A DNA stretch of 64,000 nt. Origin: Ehrlichia japonica. Lineage in GTDB: Bacteria > Pseudomonadota > Alphaproteobacteria > Rickettsiales > Anaplasmataceae. The notes under the pieces are model-generated. The model had not been told where the DNA came from. It saw nothing but the letters and a program-made list of their open reading frames with translations, and ran no database searches. The stretch lies in NCBI RefSeq assembly GCF_000632845.1, contig NZ_CP007474.1, forward strand, positions 372,001-436,000. Reading direction: 5' to 3'. A program made the translations under genes and the position numbers. Positions 28,173 through 38,559 of this stretch are shown here, in pieces. Within the stretch, counting starts at the first letter, position 1. Each line of letters opens with the position of its first letter.

Positions 28173-29291
28173 GTGATTTTTGATGAGGATTCTAATTCTA
28201 TTGCTCAAGACTCGGGTTATATGGCGGTAGGTAATGCGTACTCTAATGGAGTGAGTTATATATCAATGAGTGATCATTGGAGTAAGTTGACTAAGCCTTC
28301 TTCTATTAAGGTGGTTCCTAATGGTACTTCTCCGAACAAGGCAGATTTAATTATTGAACCTCTTGAGAGTGGTTTTGCTTTAACTTTAGGTAATGCTTTA
28401 AGAAGAGTCATGGTGTCCTCTTTACGTGGCTTTGCTGTTTATGGGGTTGAGATAGAAAATGTTTTGCACGAATTTACTTCGATTTCTGGAGTTAGGGAAG
28501 ATGTAACAGATATTCTTTTGAATATTAGCATGATGAGAGTAAAACTTTCTGGTATGAATAGTAAGGTTTTATCTCTTAAAGTAAAGGGACCATGTGAGGT
28601 AAGGTCTGGGATGATAGCTGATACTGATGATTGTATGATACTGAATAAAGATTTATTAATTTGCACTTTAGATCAGGGTGTAGATTTTAATATAAAGATG
28701 TATGTTAATGCTGGAAAAGGTTATGTTCCAGCTGTGAAGCGTAGATCAATTAGTAAGCTTGGTGATATACCAGTAAATTTCATTGCTACTAATGCTCTCT
28801 ATAGTCCTATAAAAAAGGCATCTTTTAAAGTAGAAAGTAGCCGTATTGGCCAATTTACAGATTATGATAAATTAATTATGTCTGTGGAGACAGATGGATC
28901 TATTTTGCCTGATGAAGCAGTGGCATTAGCTGCAAGAATTTTACAAGATCAATTTCAACCGTTTATTAATTTTGATGAAACTGATGAGCCTCATAAGAAA
29001 GTTGATACTAAAGATACATTACCTTATGATTCTAATTTATTGCGTAAAGTTGATGAATTAGAACTTTCAGTAAGATCTTATAATTGTTTGAAAAATGATA
29101 ATATTACTTATATAGGAGATTTGGTTCAAAAAACTGAATCTGATATGTTGAGAACTCCAAATTTTGGTAGAAAGTCGCTTAATGAGATTAATGAGCTTTT
29201 AGCAAGTATGAATTTGCATTTAGGAATGAAGATTGCGAATTGGCCTCCTGAATCCATTGAGAGTTTAAGTAAACAATATAGTGAAGAATGA
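28173..29291 (+). CDS. rpoA: RNA polymerase subunit alpha, start uncertain
   Basis: 372 residues from GTG 28173, or 341 from ATG 28266. The N-terminal dimerisation domain includes [19 protein letters not shown] and [20 protein letters not shown]; the C-terminal domain includes [20 protein letters not shown] and [17 protein letters not shown]. Most alphaproteobacterial RpoA proteins begin close to the [13 protein letters not shown] region, which supports ATG 28266, preceded by GGAGTGAG. The longer form would add 31 unconserved residues, and the whole extension is free of stops. Which start is used cannot be settled from sequence alone. Confidence 0.95.
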   Translation: MIFDEDSNSIAQDSGYMAVGNAYSNGVSYISMSDHWSKLTKPSSIKVVPNGTSPNKADLIIEPLESGFALTLGNALRRVMVSSLRGFAVYGVEIENVLHEFTSISGVREDVTDILLNISMMRVKLSGMNSKVLSLKVKGPCEVRSGMIADTDDCMILNKDLLICTLDQGVDFNIKMYVNAGKGYVPAVKRRSISKLGDIPVNFIATNALYSPIKKASFKVESSRIGQFTDYDKLIMSVETDGSILPDEAVALAARILQDQFQPFINFDETDEPHKKVDTKDTLPYDSNLLRKVDELELSVRSYNCLKNDNITYIGDLVQKTESDMLRTPNFGRKSLNEINELLASMNLHLGMKIANWPPESIESLSKQYSEE

Positions 29292-29300
29292 GGTTGTATT

Positions 29301-29705
29301 ATGAGGCATCGTGTTGCTCATAGAAAGTTTTCTCGTACCAGTGCTCATAGAGTATCTATGCTTTTGAATTTGTGTATATCTTTAATTAAGCATGAAAGGA
29401 TATCTACTACTTTACCTAAAGCAAAGGAAATACGTCCTTATGTAGAAAAGCTTATTACCATTGGTAAAGTCTATAAAGAAAAAAATTTAGTTTATGGAAA
29501 AAGGTTATTAATTTCTAAAATTAAAAATCCTGATGCAGCTGATAAATTAATTGATGTATTGTCAGTACGCTATAGAAATAGAAATGGTGGATATACTAGA
29601 ATTATAAAAAATGGATTCCGTAAAAGTGATAGTGCACCTATAGCAATTATAGAGTTTGTTGATAGACAGGTAGCAACTGTTGAAAGTAATAATAAGAGTT
29701 CTTAA
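29301..29705 (+). CDS. rplQ: 50S ribosomal protein L17
   Basis: 134 residues, last gene of the alpha operon. [39 protein letters not shown] and the C-terminal [17 protein letters not shown] are characteristic. No convincing terminator was seen in the 49 bases before pheT. Confidence 0.97.
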   Translation: MRHRVAHRKFSRTSAHRVSMLLNLCISLIKHERISTTLPKAKEIRPYVEKLITIGKVYKEKNLVYGKRLLISKIKNPDAADKLIDVLSVRYRNRNGGYTRIIKNGFRKSDSAPIAIIEFVDRQVATVESNNKSS

Positions 29706-29754
29706 TTTTGTATTTTTATAGTATTCTCATGTTTTTTATCTAAAGTGATTGGTT

Positions 29755-32121
29755 ATGAGGTTTACACTTTCATGGTTGAGACAATATCTTGATACAAATG
29801 TTTCTTTGGATTTAATAATTAAGAAGCTTAGTGATATTGGTATAGAAGTAAATAGTGTAGATTATTGTGATCATTTAAAAACTTTTGTAATTGCTGAGGT
29901 ATTAGAAGTAATTCCTCATCACGCAGCTGATAAGTTAAGGGTGTGTAAAGTATTTGATGGAAAGGAAATTTTCCAGGTTGTGTGTGGTGCTTCTAATGTA
30001 AGAACTGGTATGAAATCTGTCTTAGCACATGTTGGTAGTGTAATGCCAAAAAATCAATATGTGATTAATATGGTAAAACTGCGAGGTGTTGAAAGTTATG
30101 GCATGCTATGTTCTAAGGATGAATTAGGAATTATAGGCCATAATGATTCTAGTGATGGAATAATTGAATTGCCATCCACTTATAATGTAGGAGATACTTT
30201 TTTTCCTTGTGATCCAGTAATAGAAGTTAACATTACTCCAAATCGTGGAGATTGTTTAGGAGTATATGGTATAGCTCGTGATTTAGCTGCTGCTGGTATA
30301 GGGGAATTGAGGTGTGTAGATCATCAAGTTATTAGTAATTCTACCGATTCTAATACTTCCCCAATTGAGGTTTGTGTACAAGTTGATGGAATAGTCAAGG
30401 GAAGATATATTAAAGGAATAAAAAATCGTGAAAGTCCTAAGTGGTTAAAGGATTATTTGTTAGCATGTGGGATAAGTTCAGTTTCATTTGTTGTTGACAT
30501 AACAAATTATATTATGCTGTCTTTCAATAGGCCACTTCATGTATATGATGCAAGTAAAATAACGAAGAAACTGATTTTTAAAAAAGCTGAAAATCAAGTA
30601 GAATTTGCTGCTCTTAATAATAAAAAATACATTTTAGGTGCAGAAAATATTATAGCTGTTGACTTAGATAATAATGTCCATGGTATTGCTGGAATAATAG
30701 GTTCTCAATTAAGTAGTTGTTTATTAGATACAAGGGATATTTTTTTAGAATCTGCATGGTTTAATCCTGTAGATATTGTTCTATCTTCAAGAAAAATTAA
30801 ATTATCTACTGACGCTAGTTATCGTTTTGAAAGATTTCTTGATCCTAAATTTTTGCAAACTGGGCTAGATTTAGCTACAAAAATGATCTTGGAATATTGT
30901 GGTGGGGAGTCTTTTGATGTTGTTTCTGATGAAAATTATTTAGTTAATGATATTGAATTAGATTTTCCTCTAGAATCTGTAAGAAAAGTGGGAAATGTTG
31001 ATATTTTAGTAGAACAAATTTCTGATTTTTTGATTAAGCTTGGCTTTATTATAGATAATAGTAATGGATGTGTTTGGAAAGTGACAGTTCCTTCATGGAG
31101 ATCTGATATTAAGCATCATTCTGATGTTATAGAAGAAGTTCTTCGGTTATATGGATATGATCAAATAGTTGAAGAACCTATACCTATTTCTCATGTTGAT
31201 ATTACTGATAACTGTTATGATAGATTAAGATCAGTGCTATTGGCTGAAGGGTTGATGGAAGTAATCACTTGGTCATTTACAAATATAACGTTTGCTAAGA
31301 AGTTAGGTTATGATTCGGAATTATTGCTAATAGATAATCCCATTAGTGATAAGTTAAATTTAATGCGTCCTAGTATTTTATTGAATTTGCTTCAGGTTGT
31401 TTCTGAGAATCAAGCATATGGAAATAGCGAGATAGCTATTTTTGAGATAGGTCAAATTTATAGTATTAATAATGTATGTAGTAATAACAGTTATGTGGTA
31501 GGTGGCGTCAGATATGGAAATAATTTCCCACGCAATCTTTATAAACTTGATAGATCTGTTGATATTTTTGATGTCAAATCTGATGTTATTAGTATATTAC
31601 AGGAATTAAATATTGAGTCTAGTGCTGTAGAATTTAAAAAATCTGACAGATCATATCTCCATCCTGTGAAGTCTGCAGATGTATATTTTAACAATATTTT
31701 GTTAGGGTATTTTGGAGAACTACATCCTGATATTATGCATTTATATGAAATAAAACGTCCAATAGTTTGTTTTGAGGTATTTTTGTATAAAATTCCTCAA
31801 GTAGATTTAGTACGTAAAGAATTTGTAGAATCATGTTATCAGTGTGTAAAACGTGATTTTGCTTTTTTAATTAATAAAGATATAAGTGTACAACGTTTAA
31901 TAGATGTTACCAAAAATAGTAATAGTACCTTAATAGATAATGTTGCAGTTTTTGATTTATATGAGGGAAATAATATAGGTGATAATAAATTATCTGTTGC
32001 ATTATCAGTTACTTTCAAGCCTGTTGATCACACATTAAATGATCAAGAAATAAAAGATGCGTCTGATTTGATAATTAATGCTGTAGCTCAGGAACTTGGT
32101 GGGGTATTAAGATCTTTTTAA
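29755..32121 (+). CDS. pheT: Phenylalanine-tRNA ligase beta subunit
   Basis: 788 residues from ATG 29755 (a TTG two codons earlier is less likely). Charges tRNA-Phe with PheS, which is not in this window. Domains in order: N-terminal FTLSWLRQYLDTN, tRNA-binding OB fold (about 40-150, FQVVCGASNVRTG), B3/B4 editing domain (VVDITNYIMLSFNRPLHVYD), B5 (VPSWRSDIKHHSDVIEEVLR) and the C-terminal ferredoxin-like anticodon-binding domain (about 690-788, CVKRDFAFLINKDISVQ). Length is normal. Confidence 0.97.
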   Translation: MRFTLSWLRQYLDTNVSLDLIIKKLSDIGIEVNSVDYCDHLKTFVIAEVLEVIPHHAADKLRVCKVFDGKEIFQVVCGASNVRTGMKSVLAHVGSVMPKNQYVINMVKLRGVESYGMLCSKDELGIIGHNDSSDGIIELPSTYNVGDTFFPCDPVIEVNITPNRGDCLGVYGIARDLAAAGIGELRCVDHQVISNSTDSNTSPIEVCVQVDGIVKGRYIKGIKNRESPKWLKDYLLACGISSVSFVVDITNYIMLSFNRPLHVYDASKITKKLIFKKAENQVEFAALNNKKYILGAENIIAVDLDNNVHGIAGIIGSQLSSCLLDTRDIFLESAWFNPVDIVLSSRKIKLSTDASYRFERFLDPKFLQTGLDLATKMILEYCGGESFDVVSDENYLVNDIELDFPLESVRKVGNVDILVEQISDFLIKLGFIIDNSNGCVWKVTVPSWRSDIKHHSDVIEEVLRLYGYDQIVEEPIPISHVDITDNCYDRLRSVLLAEGLMEVITWSFTNITFAKKLGYDSELLLIDNPISDKLNLMRPSILLNLLQVVSENQAYGNSEIAIFEIGQIYSINNVCSNNSYVVGGVRYGNNFPRNLYKLDRSVDIFDVKSDVISILQELNIESSAVEFKKSDRSYLHPVKSADVYFNNILLGYFGELHPDIMHLYEIKRPIVCFEVFLYKIPQVDLVRKEFVESCYQCVKRDFAFLINKDISVQRLIDVTKNSNSTLIDNVAVFDLYEGNNIGDNKLSVALSVTFKPVDHTLNDQEIKDASDLIINAVAQELGGVLRSF

Positions 32122-32724
32122 GTTGTGAAAATTGTGTGTCTTTTTGCTATTCATTTATTTGATATTTACGAATGTTGTTTATGTTACACTGGGGTGCACA
32201 AGTATAGTAGATTATATAATTTTTTAAGTATGGTATAAGAATATTTTTCTAATTGTTAGCATTGCTAAAAAAGTCTTTGATTACATCTTCTTAGATGTGC
32301 TATTTAATAATATACAAGTATCATAGGGAAAAATTATTAATATTTATCACTTAAGTAACATCTCAATATCAATATAACTGTATGATCCATGATAATTAGT
32401 GTGTGCATGTTATTAAATGTAAAAGCTGGTTTTTGAAAACAATACCATACTAATAAGTACAAGCTTAAAATAAATATTCTTATTATAATGTCTGGAGTGA
32501 TATATTCATAAACAATAAAAACTCATAGGTCCTTCTATATCCTGTTTACAATAGCCAATTTACTGTTAGCGTATAGTTTTATAGAAAAATATATAACACT
32601 TGTTCAAGATTACATGGGTAGAATATATTTTTAATCACAGTATATGGGATATGTGGCAAATATTAAGTTGTTTATAAAATAAAATACATTAATATTTTAA
32701 TATTTATTAAAATATATATTATTA
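32122..32724. other. 603-base spacer, nothing identified
   Basis: AT-rich spacer between pheT and comEC. No open frame, tandem array or strong hairpin with a U-run was found. It ends in a very A/T-rich stretch directly before comEC, where a promoter would be expected but cannot be picked out. Confidence 0.6.
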
Positions 32725-34743
32725 ATGAATGTAATTGTAAAAAAAATAATATTATTGTTACGTAAGAATCTTAATGACAATAAAAATATGCTGGTAATTT
32801 GGATACCAGTATTACAAGGAGTTGGCATAATAGCATACTTTTCTTTGAATAGGGAACCACAGGATGATTTGTTAATATATCTTGTATGTTTATTATTAGT
32901 AAGTTTGGTTTTTATTTGTTTAAAAAAGTATAGTGTCTTATTTTTATCAATTTTCTTTGTCGTATTAGGATTTATTAGTGTTCAAATAAAGGCGCATTAT
33001 TTTGTTAGGGATACATTACGACATCAGGTATATGTAAGGGATATTGTTGCTAGAGTAAAAGAAATAAGTACTAAACAATCGTATAAGAGATTGGTTGTTT
33101 GTAATATCAAAAATAGTAAATACAAGATAAAATGTATTAGATTGGAAGTTCGTACTAAACTGGATAGTAGGATTGTAATAGGTGATATGGTACAATTTTC
33201 TGCAATTATTTATCCTCCATCAGCTGCTGTATCTCCATTTTCTTATGATTTTTCTCGTATAGCATATTTTAAAAATATAAGTGCGGTAGGTTTTGCGATT
33301 AGTAATGTATATTTATTTAAAAAAAATGAAAATAGACAAATTATAGAATATATAGAACTTATAAGATTTGGTATATATGAAATGCTTCTACGAAGCTTAA
33401 CAGAAGATAGTGCTAATATATTAAGTGCGTTATTAATAGGGAAAAAAGAGGGTATTAAAGATGATATAATGGATGCTATTAGAAATACAGGAATAGCTCA
33501 TCTTTTTGCGATTTCTGGATTACATTTATCTTTTATTGCTGGATTGTTTTTTACTTTATCAAGAAATTTATTAGTATTGTCTACAAGATTTGCGGAAAGG
33601 TACGACATAAAGAAAATCTCTGCTATTATAGCTATTATCGTGAGTCTAATTTACTTGTTGATTGCTGGAATACCTGTTTCAGCTCAACGTGCTTTTATTA
33701 TGGTGAGTTGTATTTTTATTGGTGTTTTAATTGATCGAAATCATAATAATTTGTGTTCTATAGCAATTGCATCATTTGTTATATTATTAATTAACCCTGA
33801 ATCATTGCTAAGTCCAAGTTTTCAAATGTCCTTTGCTGCTGTACTTGCTCTTGTTGCTAGTCGTAATATTTTTTTAAGGTTAGTGATGATGAATAATATG
33901 CTACAGTATTTTTTATCAATTATTTTAAGTTCATTAGTTGCAAGTTTAGCTACACTTCCTTATGTAATATATCATTTTAACTATTTTTCTATAGCAGGTG
34001 TTTTTGCTAATTTACTTGCAATTCCAATTACAACATTCTTTATAATGCCATTAGGGTTGTTATATATTGTATTGGGTATTGTTAATTTAGAGTTCTGTAT
34101 TTCATGGATGGTAGAAAGTTCGGTTAGGGTACTTATATATATAACTCAATATATTTCTAAAATAAATGGCTTAATAGTGTTATTGCATGCTTTTTCTTCA
34201 GTATCTATATTGGTTATTACTCTAGGATTTTTATTTTTATGTTTATGGAAAGGAAGCATGAGATTCTGTGGATTAATACTGATTGTATTAGGTGTTTTTA
34301 TTGGTATTAACTATATAACTCCTGATGTTATGGTGAATCAACACAATATTGTAGTTAAAGAGTCGAATGGTAAGTTATATGCAATTAATCAAAAAGCTCA
34401 TTTAACAAGTTTTATAAATTTGGCATGGGCAAGACAAAATGGTCAGGAAGAAATGTTGAGGCCTTATTTTGGAAGTAATAAATACTTATCTTGTAAGAAG
34501 GGTGAAGGGTGTATGTATAGCAAATTAGGAAAAAATGTTTTGATTGCTTATAATGCTGATTATATAATGCAAAATTGTCTAAATGTAGACTTGATTGTAC
34601 AAGGTAAGAAATTCATGTATCCAGATGAATGCATAACGCAACATATTGATTATAGTGATACTAGGGAGTCATGTGTTGTTTGGGTGACAAATGGCAGGAT
34701 AAAAATTGATAAGATATCTGGTAGCAGGATATGGAATACATAA
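32725..34743 (+). CDS. comEC: ComEC/Rec2-family DNA uptake channel protein
   Basis: 672 residues. ComEC proteins form the inner-membrane channel for single-stranded DNA uptake. An N-terminal membrane pair (about 20-85) is followed by the soluble DUF4131-like part and then the competence domain: LSALLIGKKEGIKDDIMDAI, NTGIAHLFAISGLHLSFIAG and PVSAQRAFIMVSCIFIG, with several more membrane helices. The C-terminal 170 residues do not show the metallo-beta-lactamase HxHxDH motif found in many ComEC proteins. The last 15 or so codons are part of a roughly 200-bp tandem array running into the spacer. Confidence 0.88.
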   Translation: MNVIVKKIILLLRKNLNDNKNMLVIWIPVLQGVGIIAYFSLNREPQDDLLIYLVCLLLVSLVFICLKKYSVLFLSIFFVVLGFISVQIKAHYFVRDTLRHQVYVRDIVARVKEISTKQSYKRLVVCNIKNSKYKIKCIRLEVRTKLDSRIVIGDMVQFSAIIYPPSAAVSPFSYDFSRIAYFKNISAVGFAISNVYLFKKNENRQIIEYIELIRFGIYEMLLRSLTEDSANILSALLIGKKEGIKDDIMDAIRNTGIAHLFAISGLHLSFIAGLFFTLSRNLLVLSTRFAERYDIKKISAIIAIIVSLIYLLIAGIPVSAQRAFIMVSCIFIGVLIDRNHNNLCSIAIASFVILLINPESLLSPSFQMSFAAVLALVASRNIFLRLVMMNNMLQYFLSIILSSLVASLATLPYVIYHFNYFSIAGVFANLLAIPITTFFIMPLGLLYIVLGIVNLEFCISWMVESSVRVLIYITQYISKINGLIVLLHAFSSVSILVITLGFLFLCLWKGSMRFCGLILIVLGVFIGINYITPDVMVNQHNIVVKESNGKLYAINQKAHLTSFINLAWARQNGQEEMLRPYFGSNKYLSCKKGEGCMYSKLGKNVLIAYNADYIMQNCLNVDLIVQGKKFMYPDECITQHIDYSDTRESCVVWVTNGRIKIDKISGSRIWNT

Positions 34744-35354
34744 GTAATATTCAGAGCACTACATGAGAGGAGAGGTGCTTGTTCTTGATTTATTAGTAGG
34801 GTACGTTAAATAAGTTATTTTATTGTTTTTAACGATACAGCTGTATTAATGAGTTATGTGTATAGTTAATTATTATGTTATTTAATGCACAAATAATAAG
34901 ATAAAAATTAGTGAAATATCTGATAGCAGGATATGGAATACATAAGTAATATTCAGAGCACACATGAGAGGTGTTTTTGTTCTTGATTTATTAGTAGGGT
35001 ACGTTAAATAAGTTATTTTATTGTTTTTAACGATACAGCTGTATTAATGAGTTATGTGTATAGTTAATTATTATGTTATTTAATGCACAAATAATAAGAT
35101 AAAAATTAGTGAAACATCTGATAGCAGGATATGGAATACATAAGTAATATTCAGAGCACTACATGAGATGAGAGGTGTTTGTTCTTGATTTATTAGTAGG
35201 GGTACGTTAATAAGTTATTTTATTGTTTTTAACGATACAGCTGTATTAATGAGTTATGTGTATAGTTAATTATTATGTTATTTAATGCACAAATAATAAG
35301 ATAAAAATTGGTGAAATATCTGGTAATAGTATATAGGAATACATAAGTAATATG
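34698..35354 (+). repeat. Tandem array of ~200-bp units overlapping the comEC 3' end
   Basis: Three full units (34698-34899, 34900-35097, 35098-35299) and a partial fourth to about 35354. Units are nearly identical, differing by scattered substitutions and 1-4 base indels. Each full unit begins with the last codons of comEC and its stop codon: the encoded ends are KIDKISGSRIWNT, KISEISDSRIWNT and KISETSDSRIWNT. The first unit therefore contains the real gene end, and the others are downstream copies. Confidence 0.95.
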
Positions 35355-35476
35355 CTGTTCAGGTATATTAATAAGAATATTTATTCTCAACTTATACTTG
35401 TTAGTAGGATGTTATTTTCAAAAAACTAATCCAATAAAAGTGGTTTAACTTGGGACTCTATATTAGCTAATTTTGA
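34744..35476. other. Spacer between comEC and the alanine symporter gene
   Basis: 733 bases lying between converging genes. The left four-fifths is the tandem array described separately. The remaining 120 bases are plain AT-rich sequence without a clear terminator. Confidence 0.6.
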
Positions 35477-36811
35477 TTATTCTTTGCTAAGGCTACATTT
35501 AAATATATTCTTATATTTTGGTAGCAGTACTAGTATAGCAACAGTATTGCTAATTAATATCAGTGATATAGAAATGTCAGCTATGTCCCACAGAAGCTGC
35601 ACTGTTCCTAGTGCTCCTATTGGTATTATTATAGTATATAGAATTTTCCAAATTTTTATACATAAAGTGTCTTTTCCATCTGTGAGATAATATAGAGTGC
35701 TTTTAGCACAGACAAACCATGTGAAAATAGTTGTAAATGAAAAGCAAAACATTATTACTATGATAACATAATTTATATATTCTGAATTAAATGCAGATTT
35801 AAATGCAGCTATACACATATTGGTACTTTCAAGAGGTCCAAGCCATGTATTAGTGACAAGTATAACAAGAGTTGTGATCAATGTAATAATGACTACTATA
35901 AATGGGGAGATTAAAGAAATAAAACTTTGATGTATATTGAAGTCTTTACTGTTGCTATTTATAGAAGAGTGAACCATACCTTCTAGTCCTAGTCCTATGT
36001 CTGTTGCAAATATACCTCTAAGAGTTCCTACTTGAATTATATGGAATGTTTCTAATATAAATGCCCCTATCATCCCTGATTTAAAACTTTCAAATGTGAG
36101 GAAATTAGAAAAAATTAATTTTATAGAAGGTATAATATTTTCATTAAACTTGTATAGTACAAAAGATGCTAATGCTATATATGCTATAGCCATTGTTGGT
36201 ACAAGTTTTGAAATTAATGCTGTAATGATTTCCAGTCTTAATATTGTAACAGCAAAGAATACTACACACATGAATAATCCTGCTATTATTGGAGGTTTAT
36301 TAATTAATTCCATTGGTATTGATAGAGAGTTAACTTGAACAAAATTACCTATTGTAATAGAACATATAAGCATAAGTATAGTAAAAAATATCACAGCTTT
36401 TCTTGTTTTAAATGCATGTTTAAAATATATAGCTGGCCCTCCAATGTATTGCTTATTGATTTTTACTCGTGTTTCTATACTTATATAACAAGTTACATAT
36501 TTGATGATTGAACATAGAATTACTACAATGACCATCCATAAAGCAAATCCTGGATTTCCTGATTTTAATGCAACTGCTGTACCTGAGATATTTCCAACAC
36601 CTAAATTTCCGCCTATTATTGTACATAATGCAGCAATAGAAAAGGATTTATCACGATATTTTTTCATTGTGATTAATGATATTGCACTTGGGAATTTTGT
36701 AATTTGTAAGAATTTGGATTTTATTGATAAATAAATACCAGTAAATAACAGCAAAAACACTGCTGGAAAAGATAACACTAAATTTAACATATTCATAGCT
36801 ACTTCATGCAA
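35477..36811 (-). CDS. Sodium:alanine symporter (AGCS) family transporter
   Basis: 444 residues, about ten or eleven membrane helices. AGCS carriers import alanine or glycine with sodium, useful to a bacterium that draws amino acids from its host cell. The family region ALCTIIGGNLGVGNISGTAV (binding-site helix), GGPAIYFKH and FATDIGLGLEGMVHSS are recognisable, and the C-terminal helices (FTTIFTWFVCAKSTLYYLT) are complete. Substrate preference is not certain. Starts at ATG 36811; the second ATG at 36796 is also possible. Confidence 0.9.
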   Translation of the reverse strand: MHEVAMNMLNLVLSFPAVFLLLFTGIYLSIKSKFLQITKFPSAISLITMKKYRDKSFSIAALCTIIGGNLGVGNISGTAVALKSGNPGFALWMVIVVILCSIIKYVTCYISIETRVKINKQYIGGPAIYFKHAFKTRKAVIFFTILMLICSITIGNFVQVNSLSIPMELINKPPIIAGLFMCVVFFAVTILRLEIITALISKLVPTMAIAYIALASFVLYKFNENIIPSIKLIFSNFLTFESFKSGMIGAFILETFHIIQVGTLRGIFATDIGLGLEGMVHSSINSNSKDFNIHQSFISLISPFIVVIITLITTLVILVTNTWLGPLESTNMCIAAFKSAFNSEYINYVIIVIMFCFSFTTIFTWFVCAKSTLYYLTDGKDTLCIKIWKILYTIIIPIGALGTVQLLWDIADISISLILISNTVAILVLLPKYKNIFKCSLSKE

Positions 36812-36861
36812 ACTAAAACAAGAAAAATTTTTATGACACCAAACTAATTATTTAAAATTTT

Positions 36862-37221
36862 TTAAGAGTGTAAATGTGGAGCATTTAGATAACTTATCAA
36901 CCTCAATGACATTTCTTTGAAACTTACTTTTGGTGTGTATCTATTACCAATTAATATATAATAGTACCCTCTAATGGCATACTTAACAAGAATACTTTGT
37001 GCCAATACACGAAAACGCCTTTTGATTTTATTACGTATAACAGCTTTACCAACTTTCTTACTTACTGTAAATCCAACTCTAACGTATCCACCTTCTAAAG
37101 CACCACTAGGCTCCTTAACAGCTTGCAAAAACAACCCACTACCTCCTATAGAAGTACCATTATCCCTTGCAAATAGAAAACACTTTCTTTTTCTTACTGT
37201 AACTATACCTTTTAAGCGCAT
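36862..37221 (-). CDS. rnpA: Ribonuclease P protein component
   Basis: 119 residues. Protein partner of RNase P RNA in tRNA 5' maturation. [20 protein letters not shown] and KRRFRVLAQ carry the RNR-type motif. It overlaps the end of rpmH by 10 bases, the standard rpmH-rnpA order. Confidence 0.93.
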   Translation of the reverse strand: MRLKGIVTVRKRKCFLFARDNGTSIGGSGLFLQAVKEPSGALEGGYVRVGFTVSKKVGKAVIRNKIKRRFRVLAQSILVKYAIRGYYYILIGNRYTPKVSFKEMSLRLISYLNAPHLHS

Positions 37222-37346
37222 AAAACACGACGACCCTGAGCACGTCTGCGATTTAAAATCCTTCTTCCCATTTTAGTTGACATCCTTGATCTGAAGCCGT
37301 GCCTACGTTTGCGTACAATTCTACTAGGCTGAAAAGTCCCTTTCAT
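37212..37346 (-). CDS. rpmH: 50S ribosomal protein L34
   Basis: 44 residues, too short for many gene finders. Minus-strand ATG at 37346 opens [20 protein letters not shown], continuing [20 protein letters not shown] and ending at TAA 37212-37214. This is a textbook L34, with the RKRRHGFR block. The end overlaps rnpA. In E. coli this pair lies next to dnaA and oriC; no such sequence is apparent here. Confidence 0.97.
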   Translation of the reverse strand: MKGTFQPSRIVRKRRHGFRSRMSTKMGRRILNRRRAQGRRVLCA

Positions 37347-37516
37347 ATTAGAATTTCCTAATAAGTGTTAAAACTACATTTTAAAGGCTATATGGTGTTA
37401 TAGTATTTGTCAAGAAGGATGTTTGGTAATTTTTATTATATAAAAGAATAATTTCTCTTAGCTAAGGTCGTTCTATAGAATACTAAAATTACCGCTATAA
37501 ATTCATAGTTCATTAG

Positions 37517-37557
37517 AAAAGGATCATTTAAGATGAACGTATGGTCTTTTTTTATTT
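37517..37557 (+). terminator. Intrinsic terminator-like hairpin ahead of ubiA
   Basis: AAAAGGATCAT (37517-37527) pairs with ATGGTCTTTTT (37541-37551) over 11 positions including two G-T wobbles, and T-rich sequence follows. No plus-strand gene lies upstream, so it may end a short leader or small RNA, or act as an attenuator. GTTCAT (37508-37513) can pair with ATGAAC (37533-37538) in the loop, which may compete with the terminator. Confidence 0.45.
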
Positions 37558-37618
37558 TTTGTTAAAGTGGTGATTATGTATATAATTACACAAGTTACTG
37601 CTTTCTATATTTCAGTTG

Positions 37619-38512
37619 ATGTTAAGAGAATATATGTTGTGTAAAATAAAAAGTATTATGTCTAATTTTGGAGAATATCAGTTGTTGTTAAGATTACATA
37701 GCGTAGAAGTAATTTTATTGCTGATATTTCCTAGTTTGGCCAGTATAGCTTTAGTATCTTATAGTGTATTAGGGGCTTGTGGTTATATGCTTTTATGTTC
37801 TTTAGGAGCGTTTATCATGAGATCAGCTGGATGCATCATTAATGATATTTTTGATAGGGAAATAGATGCGAAAGTAAAAAGGACAAAAAATAGACCGTTA
37901 GCAAATAATAGTCTAAGTGTTTTTCAAGCATTAAAAATATTGATGATACTTTTATTGTGTGCAGGCATATTGCTTGTATTTACTAATATGTATACTGTTA
38001 AACTTAGCGTGATATCAATGGTATTAATTATTTTATATCCGTTAGCTAAAAGATGTTTCCCTTGGCCGCAGTTAGTGCTTGGAGTAGTTTTTAATGTTGG
38101 AGTATTAATGGGATGTACTATGACTGTTGGTCATTTAACATTGAGTTGTGTATTGCTTTATATAGGATGTATTTTTTGGACAATAGGTTATGATACCATA
38201 TATGCTTTACAAGATAAAGAATATGATATCAAGTTAGGGGTGCAATCTACTGCAGTAAAATTTGGTAGTGATGTTAGGTTGTGGATTGGACGATTATATA
38301 TGATTACTGTTACGATGTGGACTTCTGCTGGTATAATTTCTGTGTTACATCCTGTCTTCTATATGGCAATTCTGCTTATTGTCGTAATTTTCTATTATCA
38401 GTATAAAAAATCAGATTTTGACAACCCCGAAAAATGTGTGTATATGTTTAAAGTGAATATATATGTAGGATTAATTTTGTTTCTAGGTACTGTGCTTGGT
38501 AGGCTACTTTGA
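37619..38512 (+). CDS. ubiA: 4-hydroxybenzoate polyprenyltransferase UbiA
   Basis: 297 residues from ATG 37619; an in-frame ATG at 37658 is also possible. Attaches the polyprenyl chain to 4-hydroxybenzoate in ubiquinone synthesis, in the inner membrane. Both Asp-rich motifs are present: INDIFDREIDAKVKRTKNRP and YDTIYALQDKEYDIKLGVQS. About eight hydrophobic helices. A terminator-like hairpin lies 60 bases upstream. Confidence 0.93.
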   Translation: MLREYMLCKIKSIMSNFGEYQLLLRLHSVEVILLLIFPSLASIALVSYSVLGACGYMLLCSLGAFIMRSAGCIINDIFDREIDAKVKRTKNRPLANNSLSVFQALKILMILLLCAGILLVFTNMYTVKLSVISMVLIILYPLAKRCFPWPQLVLGVVFNVGVLMGCTMTVGHLTLSCVLLYIGCIFWTIGYDTIYALQDKEYDIKLGVQSTAVKFGSDVRLWIGRLYMITVTMWTSAGIISVLHPVFYMAILLIVVIFYYQYKKSDFDNPEKCVYMFKVNIYVGLILFLGTVLGRLL

Positions 38513-38559
38513 GTGATTTTTAAGTAGTACTGTAGTTGTGTGGTGGGTGATGTAGATAA

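Noticed and set aside
34698-35354. CRISPR array
   Set aside because: Units are about 200 bases with no short repeat/unique spacer alternation and no cas genes; it is a plain tandem array.
37212-37500. Replication origin near rpmH
   Set aside because: rpmH-rnpA is close to oriC in some bacteria, but no DnaA-box cluster or dnaA gene is seen, and gene order is not origin-like.
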